Shown piece after piece: positions 1-9,222 of a stretch of 40,071 nt of DNA. This stretch comes from Rhodospirillales bacterium. Lineage in GTDB: Bacteria; Pseudomonadota; Alphaproteobacteria; JAJFIK01. The position numbers were made by a program, and so were the translations under genes. The DNA is taken from the NCBI GenBank assembly GCA_021775005.1, contig JAJFIK010000016.1:1-40071 (forward strand), given 5' to 3'. The notes beneath the pieces are model-generated. The model was not told where the DNA came from. It searched no databases and saw nothing but the letters and a program-made list of their open reading frames with translations. The stretch's first letter is position 1, and the number at the start of each line of letters is the position of its first letter.

Positions 1-550
1 GATCACCATCGATTCGGCCACCATGATGAACAAGGGCCTTGAGCTTATTGAGGCGCATTATCTATTCGGCTTTTCCGAAGCCGACATTGAGATTGTGATT
101 CACCCCCAGTCCATCATCCATTCCCTGGTGCAATACTGCGATGGATCGGTGCTGGCGCAGCTTGGGGCCCCGGATATGCAAATCCCGATCGCCCATACCC
201 TGGCATGGCCCCACCGCATGGCCACGTCGTCGGCTCGATTGAACCTCACCGAGGTTGCCCAGTTAAGCTTCGAAGTGCCTGATGAAAAACGCTTTCCAGC
301 CCTCAGTTTGGCCCGGAATTCCTTGCAAATCGGCGGGGGCGCCCCTACAATCTTAAACGCTGCGAATGAGGCAGCTGTGGCAGCGTTTTTGGCTGGTCAA
401 ATCGGATTTACTGATATTCCGAGGATCGTCGAAGGCGCGCTCGACCATTTTGGTGGGGGTCGGGACGCTGCAGGCCTCTCAGCATTGGAAGACGTCTTCG
501 CGCTCGATAGCCAAGCGCGCAAGCAAGCAAAAGAATTGATGTCGGCCTAA
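1..550 (+). CDS. dxr: 1-deoxy-D-xylulose 5-phosphate reductoisomerase (3' part)
   Basis: The reading frame is open from the first base (codons start at base 2), so the 5' half lies outside the window. About 182 C-terminal residues remain of a family of about 390. The enzyme makes 2-C-methyl-D-erythritol 4-phosphate from DXP using NADPH, the committed step of the MEP isoprenoid pathway, in the cytosol. The opening residues ITIDSATMMNKGLE and the following IEAHYLF are the highly conserved substrate-site segment of DXR. Further on, IHPQSIIHSLVQ and LNAANEAAVAAFL are also family hallmarks. dxr directly before rseP and bamA is a common proteobacterial arrangement. Identity is certain; only the start is missing. 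Confidence 0.96.
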   Translation, partial: ITIDSATMMNKGLELIEAHYLFGFSEADIEIVIHPQSIIHSLVQYCDGSVLAQLGAPDMQIPIAHTLAWPHRMATSSARLNLTEVAQLSFEVPDEKRFPALSLARNSLQIGGGAPTILNAANEAAVAAFLAGQIGFTDIPRIVEGALDHFGGGRDAAGLSALEDVFALDSQARKQAKELMSA

Positions 551-596
551 CGCCTTTTGAGGGGCTTGGGGCTGATACAAACAACGTGTTGGGTCT

Positions 597-1763
597 ATGG
601 AATTTTTGCTTGTCATATTGGGCGCTGCCAACTGGGTCATTCAGTGGATATTGCCGTTTGTGGTCGTGCTCTCTGTGGTGGTGGTCTTTCACGAGCTTGG
701 CCACTATTGGGTTGGGCGATTTTATGGCGTGAAAGTTGACTCGTTTTCAGTGGGTTTTGGCCCTGAGCTCTTCAGCATCCGCGATAAAACTGGCACCAAA
801 TGGCGCGTAGCAGCGCTGCCGTTGGGGGGCTATGTCAAATTCTTTGGCGATATGGGTCCGGCGAGCGAACCAGACCCTGATGCGTTGTCGCATTTGGAAG
901 AGGCAGGGGTCCAACGCTCCGAAGTTTTTCATTTCAAACCGCTTTACCAGCGCGCGGCCATTGTTGCGGCGGGCCCAGTGGCCAATTTCATTTTGGCGAT
1001 TTTCATCTTCGCCGGGATGATATTTGTATTTGGAGAGCCCTACGCGCCGGCGCACATTGATGCCGTGACAGAAGGCAGCCCGGCAGAAGAAGCTGGATTT
1101 ATGCCCGACGACCTCGTGCTTGAGTTGCAAGGACGGCCTGTCGATAACTTCAGGGATGTACAGCGGATTGTGGGTATTAGCGCAAATGTACCGCTTTCGT
1201 TCGTCGTATTGCGCGGGGACGAGCATGTCTCGCTCACCGCCACCCCGGCACTCTTTGAGGAAGAAATTGAAGGGTATGGCTTGGTCGAGCGGGGGATGCT
1301 GGGGCTAACTCTTTATGGCACCTATGAAATTCGGCGTCATGGTCCGCTGGTTTCAGTGGCAAAGGGGACTGAGCAGACCTTCGAGATAGTGACGCAGACT
1401 TTTGTCTATTTGGGACGTGTGGTTTCAGGGCGACAGAGCGCAGATCAATTGGGTGGGCCCCTTCGAATCGCGCAAGTTTCAGGGCAGGTTGCTTCAGCAG
1501 ATACTTTGGGCCTGATTATGCTGATTGGCATTTTGTCTGTCAGTATAGGTCTGATAAACTTGTTCCCTATTCCTATCTTGGACGGCGGGCACCTTGTGTA
1601 CTACGCCGCTGAGGCAGTAATGGGAAAACCCCTCGGAGAAGGGGCGCAGGAAGTTGGGTTTCGGATTGGGCTGGTGGCCGTTCTGGCACTGATGATATTT
1701 GCCACCTGGAATGATCTTGTTCACCTGAGGGTGTTTGAGTTTCTCGAGGGAATTTTTTCATGA
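597..1763 (+). CDS. rseP: RIP metalloprotease RseP (site-2 protease family)
   Basis: This is an inner-membrane zinc protease of the S2P family that cuts membrane-embedded substrates such as anti-sigma factors and signal-peptide remnants. It has 388 residues, a normal family length. The zinc motif HELGH lies at residues 32-36 in the first membrane segment. A PDZ domain spans roughly 125-205 (GSPAEEAGFMPDDLVLELQG). The second active-site motif, LDG at 328-330, sits in the context NLFPIPILDGGH, and the protein ends in a last membrane helix. The ATG at 597 is 46 bases after dxr. The stop overlaps the bamA start by four bases (ATGA), which suggests coupled translation. Regulation is not visible. 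Confidence 0.96.
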   Translation: MEFLLVILGAANWVIQWILPFVVVLSVVVVFHELGHYWVGRFYGVKVDSFSVGFGPELFSIRDKTGTKWRVAALPLGGYVKFFGDMGPASEPDPDALSHLEEAGVQRSEVFHFKPLYQRAAIVAAGPVANFILAIFIFAGMIFVFGEPYAPAHIDAVTEGSPAEEAGFMPDDLVLELQGRPVDNFRDVQRIVGISANVPLSFVVLRGDEHVSLTATPALFEEEIEGYGLVERGMLGLTLYGTYEIRRHGPLVSVAKGTEQTFEIVTQTFVYLGRVVSGRQSADQLGGPLRIAQVSGQVASADTLGLIMLIGILSVSIGLINLFPIPILDGGHLVYYAAEAVMGKPLGEGAQEVGFRIGLVAVLALMIFATWNDLVHLRVFEFLEGIFS

Positions 1764-4222
1764 CGCTGTCAGGGCGGAATAATTTGAGTATGCGTGAATG
1801 CCTCCGCGTTGCGGGAGCTGCGTTCGCCGCCATTAGTATGCTTTGCGTTTTGCCAAATGCGGCCCTGGCGCAAACCACAAGCACTCGCTCAGTCGAAGGC
1901 ACAATTGTTTCGGACATCAATGCTGAGGGTCGCGAGATTCTGGCCGTTCGCGTGGAAGGCACCGAGCGGATCGAGGAAAGCACTGTACTCGCCTACATGG
2001 CGCTTGAACGCGGTGACCCCTATTCAGCAGAAGGCGCGGACGTCTCGCTGAAGACCCTCTTTGAAACCGGATACTTCGCGGACATTCTGATCCGCATTTC
2101 AGAAGACATATTGACTGTTCGCATTGTTGAAAATCCGATTATCAACCAGGTTATCTTTACCGGGAACCGCTCTATTGATGACGATGACTTGGAAAGCGAA
2201 ATCGATTCACGGGTGCGCCAAGTTTATACGCGGGCGCGGGTGCAATCAGACGTTCAACGTATATTGGAAGTCTATCGCCGCTCGGGCAGGTTTTCGACAG
2301 ATGTGATTCCGCAAATTGTGGAACTTCCCCAAAACCGTGTTGATTTGATCTTTGAAATTACGGACGGCCCGGTAACTGGTATCCGGCGTATCAACTTCCT
2401 CGGCAATGATGAGTTTTCTGACCGCCGTTTGCGTAATGTTGTCGCCACTGAAGAAACCAAATGGTTTTGGCCGTTCAGCTCCAATGACAATTACGACCCT
2501 GATCGATTGACCTTTGACCGCGAACAGCTCCGGCGGTTCTATCTGAGTAAAGGGTACGCCGACTACCGCGTTGTGAGCTCGGTGGCAGAACTTACCTCAG
2601 ACAGACGCGACTTCTTCCTCACCTTTACAATGGAAGAGGGTGATCGGTATCGGGTGGGCGAGGTTTCAGTTGAAACCGAATTGGATCGCCTCGATGAGAA
2701 TGTACTGCGCCGCAATGTGCCTATCTATACAGGTGAAATTTACAATGCCGACTTCATTGAAAGCTCGGTCGATAACCTGACCTTCCTTGCCGGTATTCAC
2801 GGTTACGCGTTTGTTGACGTGCGCCCGCGTATCCATCGCAATCGGGAAGGGTTGACCGTCGACGTCACATTTGAAGTCAACGAAGGCCCGCGTGTTTACA
2901 TTGAGCGGATCAATATTGTTGGCAATACGCGGACCCTCGACCGTGTCATTCGGCGGGAGTTCCGGTTGGTGGAAGGCGATGCGTTTAACCGCGTGCTTGT
3001 TGAGCGTTCGCGCTCGCGTGTCGGTAGCCTTGGGTTCTTTGAGTCTGTTGAAATAACTGAGGAACCCGGCTCGCTACCTGATCGCACTGTATTGAATGTG
3101 GAAGTTGAAGAAACCGCCACAGGCGAGATTAGTTTTGGCTTTGGCTTCTCCTCTGCCGATTCATATGTGCTTGATCTGTCAGTCTCGGAGAGAAACTTCC
3201 TTGGTCGCGGGCAATTCTTGCGCTTTGCGGTGCAGCTTTCCGCGCGCACCCGGCAAGTGGATATACGGTTCACGGAACCCTATTTCATGGGACGCAACTT
3301 GGCCGCTGGCTTTGACTTGTTCCAAGTGCGCAATGACTTCGTTGAGTCGCAATTTGTGACCGACACCTCCGGCGGCGGTGTTCGGCTTGGCTTCCCCATT
3401 TCGGATACTAATCGGGTCAATCTGCGTTATACGGTGCGCCGGGAAACAATCACTCCAGATGGCGGTTTGTGTAACGTCGCGCGATACTTCGTTGATACGG
3501 ATGGCGATGGCGTTGATGACCGCGGCTTTACGCCGTTGCCCGCCGTTTGCCGGTTGACAGGGTCTACCTGGCTTTCGTTGTTAGGCTATACGCTCAACAG
3601 TGATCACCGCGACAACCCGGTGGATCCTCGGCGCGGCTACATTCTCAGCATTAACCAGGATATCGCCGGCCTCGGCGGCAACATTCATTATCTTCGTTCC
3701 GAAGCTGATGCGCGTTGGTACTACAGCCCATTTGAGCGCGGCTTTATGGAAGATGTCGTGCTGACGTTGAGCGGTTCTGCTGGCTACGTCTTTGAATGGG
3801 GCGGTGACGTGGGTACGCGAAACAACGACCGCTTCTTCAAGGGCGGATCAAGTTTCCGTGGGTTTGAGCCCTCTGGCGTGGGCCCGCGCTCCCTAATTAC
3901 AGGAAATGCCTTGGGTGGACGGATGTATGCCATCGGTACGGTAGAGCTTGGATTGCCGCTTCCAATTCCAGAGGAATTGGGTGTAGAAAGTGCCCTGTTC
4001 TTTGACTTTGGTACTTTGGGCCTGTTAACCGATGAAGATATTGGTGGCCCTAACCTTCGGCCGTTTATCCAGGACGATTTGACGCTTCGCTCGTCGATTG
4101 GGGTCAGTATCTTTTGGGATTCACCATTTGGCCCGGTTCGGGTTGATTTGGCTGAGGCTTTGAGCCGAGAAGACTATGACATAACCGAATCATTCAGGTT
4201 CTCTGGCGGGACAAGATTCTAG
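1760..4222 (+). CDS. bamA: Outer membrane protein assembly factor BamA
   Basis: This is the central Omp85 protein of the BAM complex, which inserts beta-barrel proteins into the outer membrane. It has 820 residues. A signal peptide ends at about ALA-Q (residues 36-38). Five POTRA-like repeats cover roughly residues 55-440; several carry the VxxIxFxGN-type core (INQVIFTGN, IRRINFLGN, IERINIVGN). A C-terminal 16-strand barrel follows. The barrel contains the lid-loop RGF motif in GGSSFRGFEPSGVGPR and ends in a terminal Phe, as expected for a BAM substrate. GAGGG at 1745-1750 is a suitable ribosome site for the 1760 ATG; an internal ATG at 1790 would also leave an intact signal peptide. The next gene, its periplasmic partner skp, starts 10 bases later. 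Confidence 0.96.
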   Translation: MTLSGRNNLSMRECLRVAGAAFAAISMLCVLPNAALAQTTSTRSVEGTIVSDINAEGREILAVRVEGTERIEESTVLAYMALERGDPYSAEGADVSLKTLFETGYFADILIRISEDILTVRIVENPIINQVIFTGNRSIDDDDLESEIDSRVRQVYTRARVQSDVQRILEVYRRSGRFSTDVIPQIVELPQNRVDLIFEITDGPVTGIRRINFLGNDEFSDRRLRNVVATEETKWFWPFSSNDNYDPDRLTFDREQLRRFYLSKGYADYRVVSSVAELTSDRRDFFLTFTMEEGDRYRVGEVSVETELDRLDENVLRRNVPIYTGEIYNADFIESSVDNLTFLAGIHGYAFVDVRPRIHRNREGLTVDVTFEVNEGPRVYIERINIVGNTRTLDRVIRREFRLVEGDAFNRVLVERSRSRVGSLGFFESVEITEEPGSLPDRTVLNVEVEETATGEISFGFGFSSADSYVLDLSVSERNFLGRGQFLRFAVQLSARTRQVDIRFTEPYFMGRNLAAGFDLFQVRNDFVESQFVTDTSGGGVRLGFPISDTNRVNLRYTVRRETITPDGGLCNVARYFVDTDGDGVDDRGFTPLPAVCRLTGSTWLSLLGYTLNSDHRDNPVDPRRGYILSINQDIAGLGGNIHYLRSEADARWYYSPFERGFMEDVVLTLSGSAGYVFEWGGDVGTRNNDRFFKGGSSFRGFEPSGVGPRSLITGNALGGRMYAIGTVELGLPLPIPEELGVESALFFDFGTLGLLTDEDIGGPNLRPFIQDDLTLRSSIGVSIFWDSPFGPVRVDLAEALSREDYDITESFRFSGGTRF

Positions 4223-4231
4223 GAAGAAAAT

Positions 4232-4810
4232 ATGCAACGCACTTTTAAATCAACAATGCTGGCATTGCTGGCACTGGCCATGATTGGCTTTGCTGCACCT
4301 GCAGCAGCCCAAGACGGCGTATTTGTCGTGAACATGCAGCAAGTTTGGGCGGAAACATCGCTCGGCCAAGATCTAGGGCGTCAGCTCTCAGAGGTGCGGG
4401 ACGAAATCCAAACCCGTCTCACCGCCCGTAGTGAAGAACTGCAAAGTGAGATGACTGATCTGCAACGCCAACGCGACGAATTCATCATCACCGATGAAGT
4501 CTATGAAGAACGCGCAAATGTTTTGCGTCAGCAATTTGGCGGCATGCAGAACGCCGCACAGCAAGCAGAGCAATATTTGAATTTTGCTGGCGCACGGGCT
4601 CAGGAAGCGTTTGGCACGACCATCCAGGATGACCTTATTTCCGTATTGGAAGCTCACGATGGGGCAGCCTTACTGGAAATGTCCAACACCATCGTTTGGA
4701 GTGATCAGGTCGATGTGACGGCTGAGGTTGTGCAACTGGTCAACGGTCACGTCACCGAGTTGGATCTGCAACCGTGGTTGACACCGCCGGAAGCGGAAAC
4801 CGAAGAATAA
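4232..4810 (+). CDS. skp: Periplasmic chaperone Skp/OmpH family
   Basis: This is a periplasmic holdase chaperone that carries unfolded outer-membrane proteins to BamA. It has 192 residues. A clear signal peptide ends at APAAAQ (residues 22-27). The family's N-terminal strand follows ([20 protein letters not shown]), then a long charged, Gln/Glu-rich coiled-coil region (roughly residues 55-130). The acidic C-terminal tail (PPEAETEE) is a local feature. The start follows bamA by 10 bases, with an AGGAAG sequence as ribosome site. Sequence identity in this family is always low, so the call rests on signal peptide, coiled coil, length and the conserved position between bamA and lpxD. Confidence 0.88.
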   Translation: MQRTFKSTMLALLALAMIGFAAPAAAQDGVFVVNMQQVWAETSLGQDLGRQLSEVRDEIQTRLTARSEELQSEMTDLQRQRDEFIITDEVYEERANVLRQQFGGMQNAAQQAEQYLNFAGARAQEAFGTTIQDDLISVLEAHDGAALLEMSNTIVWSDQVDVTAEVVQLVNGHVTELDLQPWLTPPEAETEE

Positions 4811-4829
4811 TCAACAGGAGTCGCGCCAA

Positions 4830-5858
4830 GTGGCCGATCCGCGTTTTCACATAAAGGCCGGGCCACTCACTGTGGCTCGGCTTTGTGATATTGCAGGCGC
4901 GGAATTGATCACGCCTGAGTTTGGTGAGCGCATCATCGAAGACGTTGCTGCCCTCAGCACGGCCGGGGCAGGTGACATTGCCTTTCATGAGGGGGCCAAG
5001 AATCTGGCAGACCTCAAGGCGACCAAGGCCGGGGCCTGCCTTTTGGCTCAAGCCGCCCGCCATGCGCTGCCCGATGGCGTTGCCGGGCTCATTGCGGCTG
5101 AGCCTCAACGCGCCTTTAGCCATGTGATTGATGCGTTTTATCCGCGCGCCATCAGCCCTGGCATTTCTGAACGCGCGGCGATTGACCGCTCCGCTCAAAT
5201 CGGCGCGGGGGTGCAAATTGAAGCCGGTGTGGTGATCGGGGCCAACGCGGAAATCGGGGCCGGAACCATTTTGCGTCCGGGCGTGGTGATAGAGCCCGGG
5301 GTCAAAATCGGTTGCGATGGCTATATCGGTCCGAATGTATCGATCCGCTCCGCCATCATCGGAGATCGCGTCATGCTACATGGCGGCGTGGGCATTGGTC
5401 ATGACGGCTATGGCTTTGCCATGGGTATGGCGGGGCACCGCAAATTGCAGCAGCTTGGCCGCGTCATTCTTGGCGATGATGTGGAGATTGGTGCCAACAC
5501 GACCGTGGATCGCGGCGCGCTTGGCGATACCGTCATAGGCGATGGCACCAAGATTGATAACTTGGTGATGATTGGTCACAACTGCCAGGTCGGCAAGCAT
5601 TGCATCATCACCGCCCAATGCGGTCTTGCAGGCAGCGCCATCCTTGAAGATTTTGTGGTCATGGGTGCGCAATCAGGGATCCTGGGTCACGTCACGGTGG
5701 GCGCGGGCTCCATGCTGGCCGGGCGGGCTGCGGCCAAAGATGACTTGCCGCCGGGCGGTGTATATGGTGGCGCGCCTGCAAAGCCAGTGAAAGTGTGGAT
5801 GCGCGAAATGGCGGCCATTGCACTTCTGGGCAAACAGCGCAACAAGAAGAAGACCTGA
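4830..5858 (+). CDS. lpxD: UDP-3-O-(3-hydroxyacyl)glucosamine N-acyltransferase
   Basis: This enzyme adds the second 3-hydroxyacyl chain, on the 2-amino group, in the third step of lipid A synthesis, using acyl-ACP in the cytosol. It has 342 residues. The N-terminal uridine-binding domain (residues 1-100) is followed by a left-handed beta-helix of hexapeptide repeats (about 105-310: [20 protein letters not shown] and onwards). It includes [14 protein letters not shown] and the GHNCQVG segment that carries the catalytic His. The start is a GTG at 4830; CAGGAG at 4815-4820 sets it, and no upstream in-frame ATG fits. It is 19 bases after skp. Identity is firm. Confidence 0.96.
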   Translation: MADPRFHIKAGPLTVARLCDIAGAELITPEFGERIIEDVAALSTAGAGDIAFHEGAKNLADLKATKAGACLLAQAARHALPDGVAGLIAAEPQRAFSHVIDAFYPRAISPGISERAAIDRSAQIGAGVQIEAGVVIGANAEIGAGTILRPGVVIEPGVKIGCDGYIGPNVSIRSAIIGDRVMLHGGVGIGHDGYGFAMGMAGHRKLQQLGRVILGDDVEIGANTTVDRGALGDTVIGDGTKIDNLVMIGHNCQVGKHCIITAQCGLAGSAILEDFVVMGAQSGILGHVTVGAGSMLAGRAAAKDDLPPGGVYGGAPAKPVKVWMREMAAIALLGKQRNKKKT

Positions 5859-5875
5859 GCCTTAGGAAACGTTTG

Positions 5876-6361
5876 ATGACTGATATGGCGACTACATTGG
5901 ATACGGCGTCGGACGCACTGCCGTCGCTGAGCGTTGAAGAGATTATGGACTACATCCCCCATCGGCCGCCGTTCTTGTTTATCGACCGCATGGTTGACAT
6001 TGTACCGGGCGAGAGCGCGGTCGGCATTAAGCAAGTTACGATGAATGAGCCGTTTTTCACCGGCCATTTCCCCGGCCACCCGGTGATGCCCGGTGTTATC
6101 CAGATCGAAGCCATGGCCCAAGCTGCTGGCGCATTGATCGGCTACTCGCTGGGCAAAGGTGCATCGGTGGGCAAAGTCACCTATTTCTTGAGCATTGATG
6201 AGGCACGGTTTCGTAAACCAGTTTACCCGGGAGACACTTTGCGCCTTGAAGTAAATCTCATAAAAGAACGGGGCCAGCTGCGCAAATTCGGTGGCACAGC
6301 GTATGTTGATGGCAAGCGCGTTTCCAATGGCACCTTCAGCGCCATGATTGTGGACGCATAG
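5876..6361 (+). CDS. fabZ: 3-hydroxyacyl-[acyl-carrier-protein] dehydratase FabZ
   Basis: This hot-dog-fold enzyme dehydrates 3-hydroxyacyl-ACP to trans-2-enoyl-ACP in fatty acid synthesis. It competes with LpxA for hydroxyacyl-ACP, hence its place in the lipid A operon. It has 161 residues. IMDYIPHRPPFLFIDR is the typical N-terminal signature. The catalytic His and Glu are H64 in FTGHFPGHP and E78 in VIQIEAMAQ. The ATG at 5876 follows an AGGAAA site 6-12 bases upstream; the frame is open further up, but only into lpxD. A second ATG at 5885 is possible, since the first 20 residues are not conserved in the family. Confidence 0.95.
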   Translation: MTDMATTLDTASDALPSLSVEEIMDYIPHRPPFLFIDRMVDIVPGESAVGIKQVTMNEPFFTGHFPGHPVMPGVIQIEAMAQAAGALIGYSLGKGASVGKVTYFLSIDEARFRKPVYPGDTLRLEVNLIKERGQLRKFGGTAYVDGKRVSNGTFSAMIVDA

Positions 6362-6389
6362 GCTTTAAGCGGGCAGCATCGAATAGCGC

Positions 6390-7190
6390 ATGACCAAAAT
6401 ACACCCAACCGCAATTATCGAAGATGGTGCCCAGATCGGCAACGATGTGGAGATCGGGCCCTATTGCATGGTCGGGCCTCATGTCATTTTAGGCGACGGA
6501 GTGCGATTGGTCGGACAGCTTGCCATCGATGGGCACACCAATTTGGGTGAAGGCTGCGTGGTTTATCCCTTTGCCTCCATTGGGCATCCGCCACAACATC
6601 TTGGGTATCATGGCGAAGCCACCAAGCTGCTGATCGGCAAAAACAATATCATCCGTGAACATGTGACGATGAATCCGGGTACGGTGCAGGGGCGCGGGGA
6701 AACCAACGTAGGCGACAACGGTCTCTTCATGGCCGCAAGCCACGTCGCCCATGATTGCAACGTGGGCAACAATGTCATTTTTGCCAATAACGCCTCGCTT
6801 GGCGGGCATGTGAAGGTTGGCGATTTTGTCTTTCTCGGTGGATTGGCGGCGGTACACCAATATACCCGCATTGGTCGCTATGCCTTTGTTGGCGGCATGG
6901 CGGCTCTTGATGCGGATCTCATTCCTTATGGCTCCTGCATGGGCAACCGCGCGGTGCTTGCGGGGATGAACATCATTGGTATGCGCCGGCGCAAGCTTGG
7001 TCGTGAGACCATTCACGCCTTACGTGCTTCATACCGCATGTTGTTTGCGCCGGAAGGGACCATGCAAGAACGCATTGAAGATGTCTTGGGGCTCTTCAGT
7101 GAACATGACGAAGTGAAGGAAATCGTTGAGTTTATCAAGGACTCATCTAACCGGCCCTTGTGCACACCCAAGCCCGAGCGGGCATCCTGA
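6390..7190 (+). CDS. lpxA: Acyl-ACP--UDP-N-acetylglucosamine O-acyltransferase
   Basis: This enzyme catalyses the first step of lipid A synthesis, moving a 3-hydroxyacyl group from ACP to the 3-OH of UDP-GlcNAc. It has 266 residues, the normal size. Hexapeptide beta-helix repeats run from residue 2 to about 190 (IHPTAIIEDGAQIG onwards). The catalytic His is H121 in SHVAHDCNVG. The conserved GNRAVLAGMNIIGMRRR segment leads into the C-terminal helical domain that binds ACP and nucleotide. fabZ precedes it by 28 bases and lpxI follows after 5 bases. Acyl chain length preference cannot be read reliably from sequence here. Confidence 0.96.
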   Translation: MTKIHPTAIIEDGAQIGNDVEIGPYCMVGPHVILGDGVRLVGQLAIDGHTNLGEGCVVYPFASIGHPPQHLGYHGEATKLLIGKNNIIREHVTMNPGTVQGRGETNVGDNGLFMAASHVAHDCNVGNNVIFANNASLGGHVKVGDFVFLGGLAAVHQYTRIGRYAFVGGMAALDADLIPYGSCMGNRAVLAGMNIIGMRRRKLGRETIHALRASYRMLFAPEGTMQERIEDVLGLFSEHDEVKEIVEFIKDSSNRPLCTPKPERAS

Positions 7191-7195
7191 CAGCC

Positions 7196-8050
7196 ATGGG
7201 TGCATCCAAACCAAAATTGGGGATTATCGCCGGTGGCGGATGGCTGCCCGTGCGGCTTGCAGAAGTGTGTCGTGAAACCGGACGCTCCTATGCCGTGGTT
7301 GCCTTTGAAGGTTGGGCAGATGCCGCCCTTGATCAACATCCGCACAAACGCATGGGCCTTGGGGCGCTGGGCAGCTTCCGCGACTATTTGAAATCTGAAA
7401 ACGTGCAAGAGATCGTCATGGCGGGATACTTGAGCCGCCCGGACTTCTCCAAACTCAAACCCGATTGGCAAGGCATCAAGATGTTGCCAAAAGTCGTGAT
7501 GGCGGCGCGCCACGGGGACGATGCGCTATTGCGGTTCCTCATTGAGATGCTGGAGGACGAAGGCTATCGCGTGGTCGGCGCTCATGATGTGATGGAAGCC
7601 CTGTTGATCGAAAAAGGCCCCTTGGGTTTGCTCGGTCCCGATGAAGAAGCTTTAGGCGATATTCACAAGGCACTTCATGTGGTGCGCGCTGCAGGCGTTC
7701 TCGACATTGGCCAAGGGGCCGTGGTGGCGCGCGGCTTGGTTCTGGCGGTGGAAGCGCAAGAAGGCACTGACGCCATGCTGGCGCGGATCTCAACCCTGCC
7801 GCCGGAAATTCGCGGTAACGAGACAGAACGCGCCGGGGTGTTGGTCAAAATTCCCAAGCCTGCGCAAGAACGCCGTATTGATCTGCCCACTATCGGTAGC
7901 CGCACCCTTGCCGGCGCGGCAGCAGCGGGCCTTAAGGGAATTGCCGTATCGGCTGGCGGCGCGTTGGTGCTCGACAAGGCCGAGGTGGCCCGCCAGGCCG
8001 ACGCGTTGGGCCTCTTTGTCATTGGCGTTGACGAAGAACCAGACGCATGA
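7196..8050 (+). CDS. lpxI: UDP-2,3-diacylglucosamine pyrophosphatase LpxI
   Basis: This enzyme hydrolyses UDP-2,3-diacylglucosamine to lipid X and UMP, the step done by the unrelated LpxH in enterobacteria. LpxI is the alphaproteobacterial version (formerly DUF1009). It has 284 residues. The start KLGIIAGGGWLPVRLAE, the central MAGYLSRPDFS segment, and the C-terminal half (GQGAVVARGLVLAVEAQEGTD; then LVKIPKPAQERRIDLPTIG) are the family's conserved blocks. The ATG at 7196 was chosen over a GTG/TTG-type start further up inside lpxA because it leaves the conserved N-terminus at residue 6. It sits between lpxA and lpxB and overlaps lpxB by four bases. Confidence 0.95.
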   Translation: MGASKPKLGIIAGGGWLPVRLAEVCRETGRSYAVVAFEGWADAALDQHPHKRMGLGALGSFRDYLKSENVQEIVMAGYLSRPDFSKLKPDWQGIKMLPKVVMAARHGDDALLRFLIEMLEDEGYRVVGAHDVMEALLIEKGPLGLLGPDEEALGDIHKALHVVRAAGVLDIGQGAVVARGLVLAVEAQEGTDAMLARISTLPPEIRGNETERAGVLVKIPKPAQERRIDLPTIGSRTLAGAAAAGLKGIAVSAGGALVLDKAEVARQADALGLFVIGVDEEPDA

Positions 8051-9222
8051 GTGAGCCCCATCCGCCGCGGATCATGTTGGTGGTGGGGGAACCCTCCGGC
8101 GACCTGCTTGGCGCGCAGATCATTACGGCACTCAACAAACTTACCGGTGGCAAAGTAGAGCTCAGCGGCGTTGGCGGGCCGGTGATGGAAGCAGAAGGCT
8201 TTCGCAGCCTGTTCTCTATTGCTGATACATCGGTGATGGGATTTCGCGAGGTGGTGCCAAAAATTCCGCGTATTCTAAAACGCGTGCGCCAGACGGCGGA
8301 TTTTGCCGAAGAAACGCAGCCCGATGCAGTGGTGCTGATTGACAGCCCGGACTTTACCCACCGCATTGGACGTCGCCTCTCCAAACGCGCGCCAAATATC
8401 CCCGTCATCAAATATGTCGCGCCGCAAGTTTGGGCGTCGAGGCCCGGCCGCGCCAAGATCATGGCTGAATTTGTTGATCATCTGCTTTGCTTGCTGCCGT
8501 TTGAGCCAGCGTTTTTTGAAGACTACGGCCTTGATGCGCGCTTTGTCGGCCACCCGGTTACCGAGCGTGTGGAGCGCGGTGACGGGGCGGCCTTTCGGGC
8601 GCGCCACGGCATCGACCCGGACCGCCCGCTTTTGCTGGTGTTGCCCGGCAGCCGGGGCAGCGAAGTCCGGGTCATTCTGCCCATATTCAATGAGGCCATG
8701 GGCCTTTTGAAAAAGGACGTCGAAGGCCTGCAAACGCTCATCGTCACGGTGGATCATGTGGCGGACAAGGTTGCTGCGCAAATTACTAATTGGCCGCTGC
8801 CGCTCACCGTGGTGGGGCAGGACGAAAAGATCGATGCTTTTGCCGCTGCGGATGTGGCGCTTGCCGCATCAGGCACCGTCACCACAGAGCTGGCGTTGGC
8901 GGACGTGCCTATGGTGGTGGGCTATAAGATGGGTTGGCTGACCACCTTGGTGTTTGAGCGGCTGATCATCTCACCTTACATGTCGCTGATTAATCTCATC
9001 GCGCGCAAGGCCATCATTCCTGAATACGCGCAAGACTCATTGACCGCTCAAGACATCGTCGAAGATGTGGCAAGGCTCTTGACCGACAAAGCCGCCGGTG
9101 CAGAGCAAAAAGCCGGCTTTCGCGAGGCCTTAGAGGCCATGGGCCTCGGCGCGGTGCCGCCCTCAGAGCGGGCGGCGCAGGCCATTTTGGATATCGTCAA
9201 CGGGGCAGAGGCGAAGGCCTAG
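8047..9222 (+). CDS. lpxB: Lipid-A-disaccharide synthase
   Basis: This GT-B family 19 glycosyltransferase joins lipid X with UDP-2,3-diacylglucosamine to make the beta-1,6 disaccharide of lipid A at the inner face of the plasma membrane. It has 391 residues. The N-terminal [12 protein letters not shown], the central [22 protein letters not shown] and FVGHPVTE, and the C-terminal [10 protein letters not shown]-type motif (here [10 protein letters not shown]) and [12 protein letters not shown] donor-site segment are all present. The ATG overlaps the lpxI stop (ATGA). Its TAG stop overlaps by four bases the stop of gltA, which points the other way, so the envelope operon ends here with no intergenic space. 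Confidence 0.97.
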   Translation: MSEPHPPRIMLVVGEPSGDLLGAQIITALNKLTGGKVELSGVGGPVMEAEGFRSLFSIADTSVMGFREVVPKIPRILKRVRQTADFAEETQPDAVVLIDSPDFTHRIGRRLSKRAPNIPVIKYVAPQVWASRPGRAKIMAEFVDHLLCLLPFEPAFFEDYGLDARFVGHPVTERVERGDGAAFRARHGIDPDRPLLLVLPGSRGSEVRVILPIFNEAMGLLKKDVEGLQTLIVTVDHVADKVAAQITNWPLPLTVVGQDEKIDAFAAADVALAASGTVTTELALADVPMVVGYKMGWLTTLVFERLIISPYMSLINLIARKAIIPEYAQDSLTAQDIVEDVARLLTDKAAGAEQKAGFREALEAMGLGAVPPSERAAQAILDIVNGAEAKA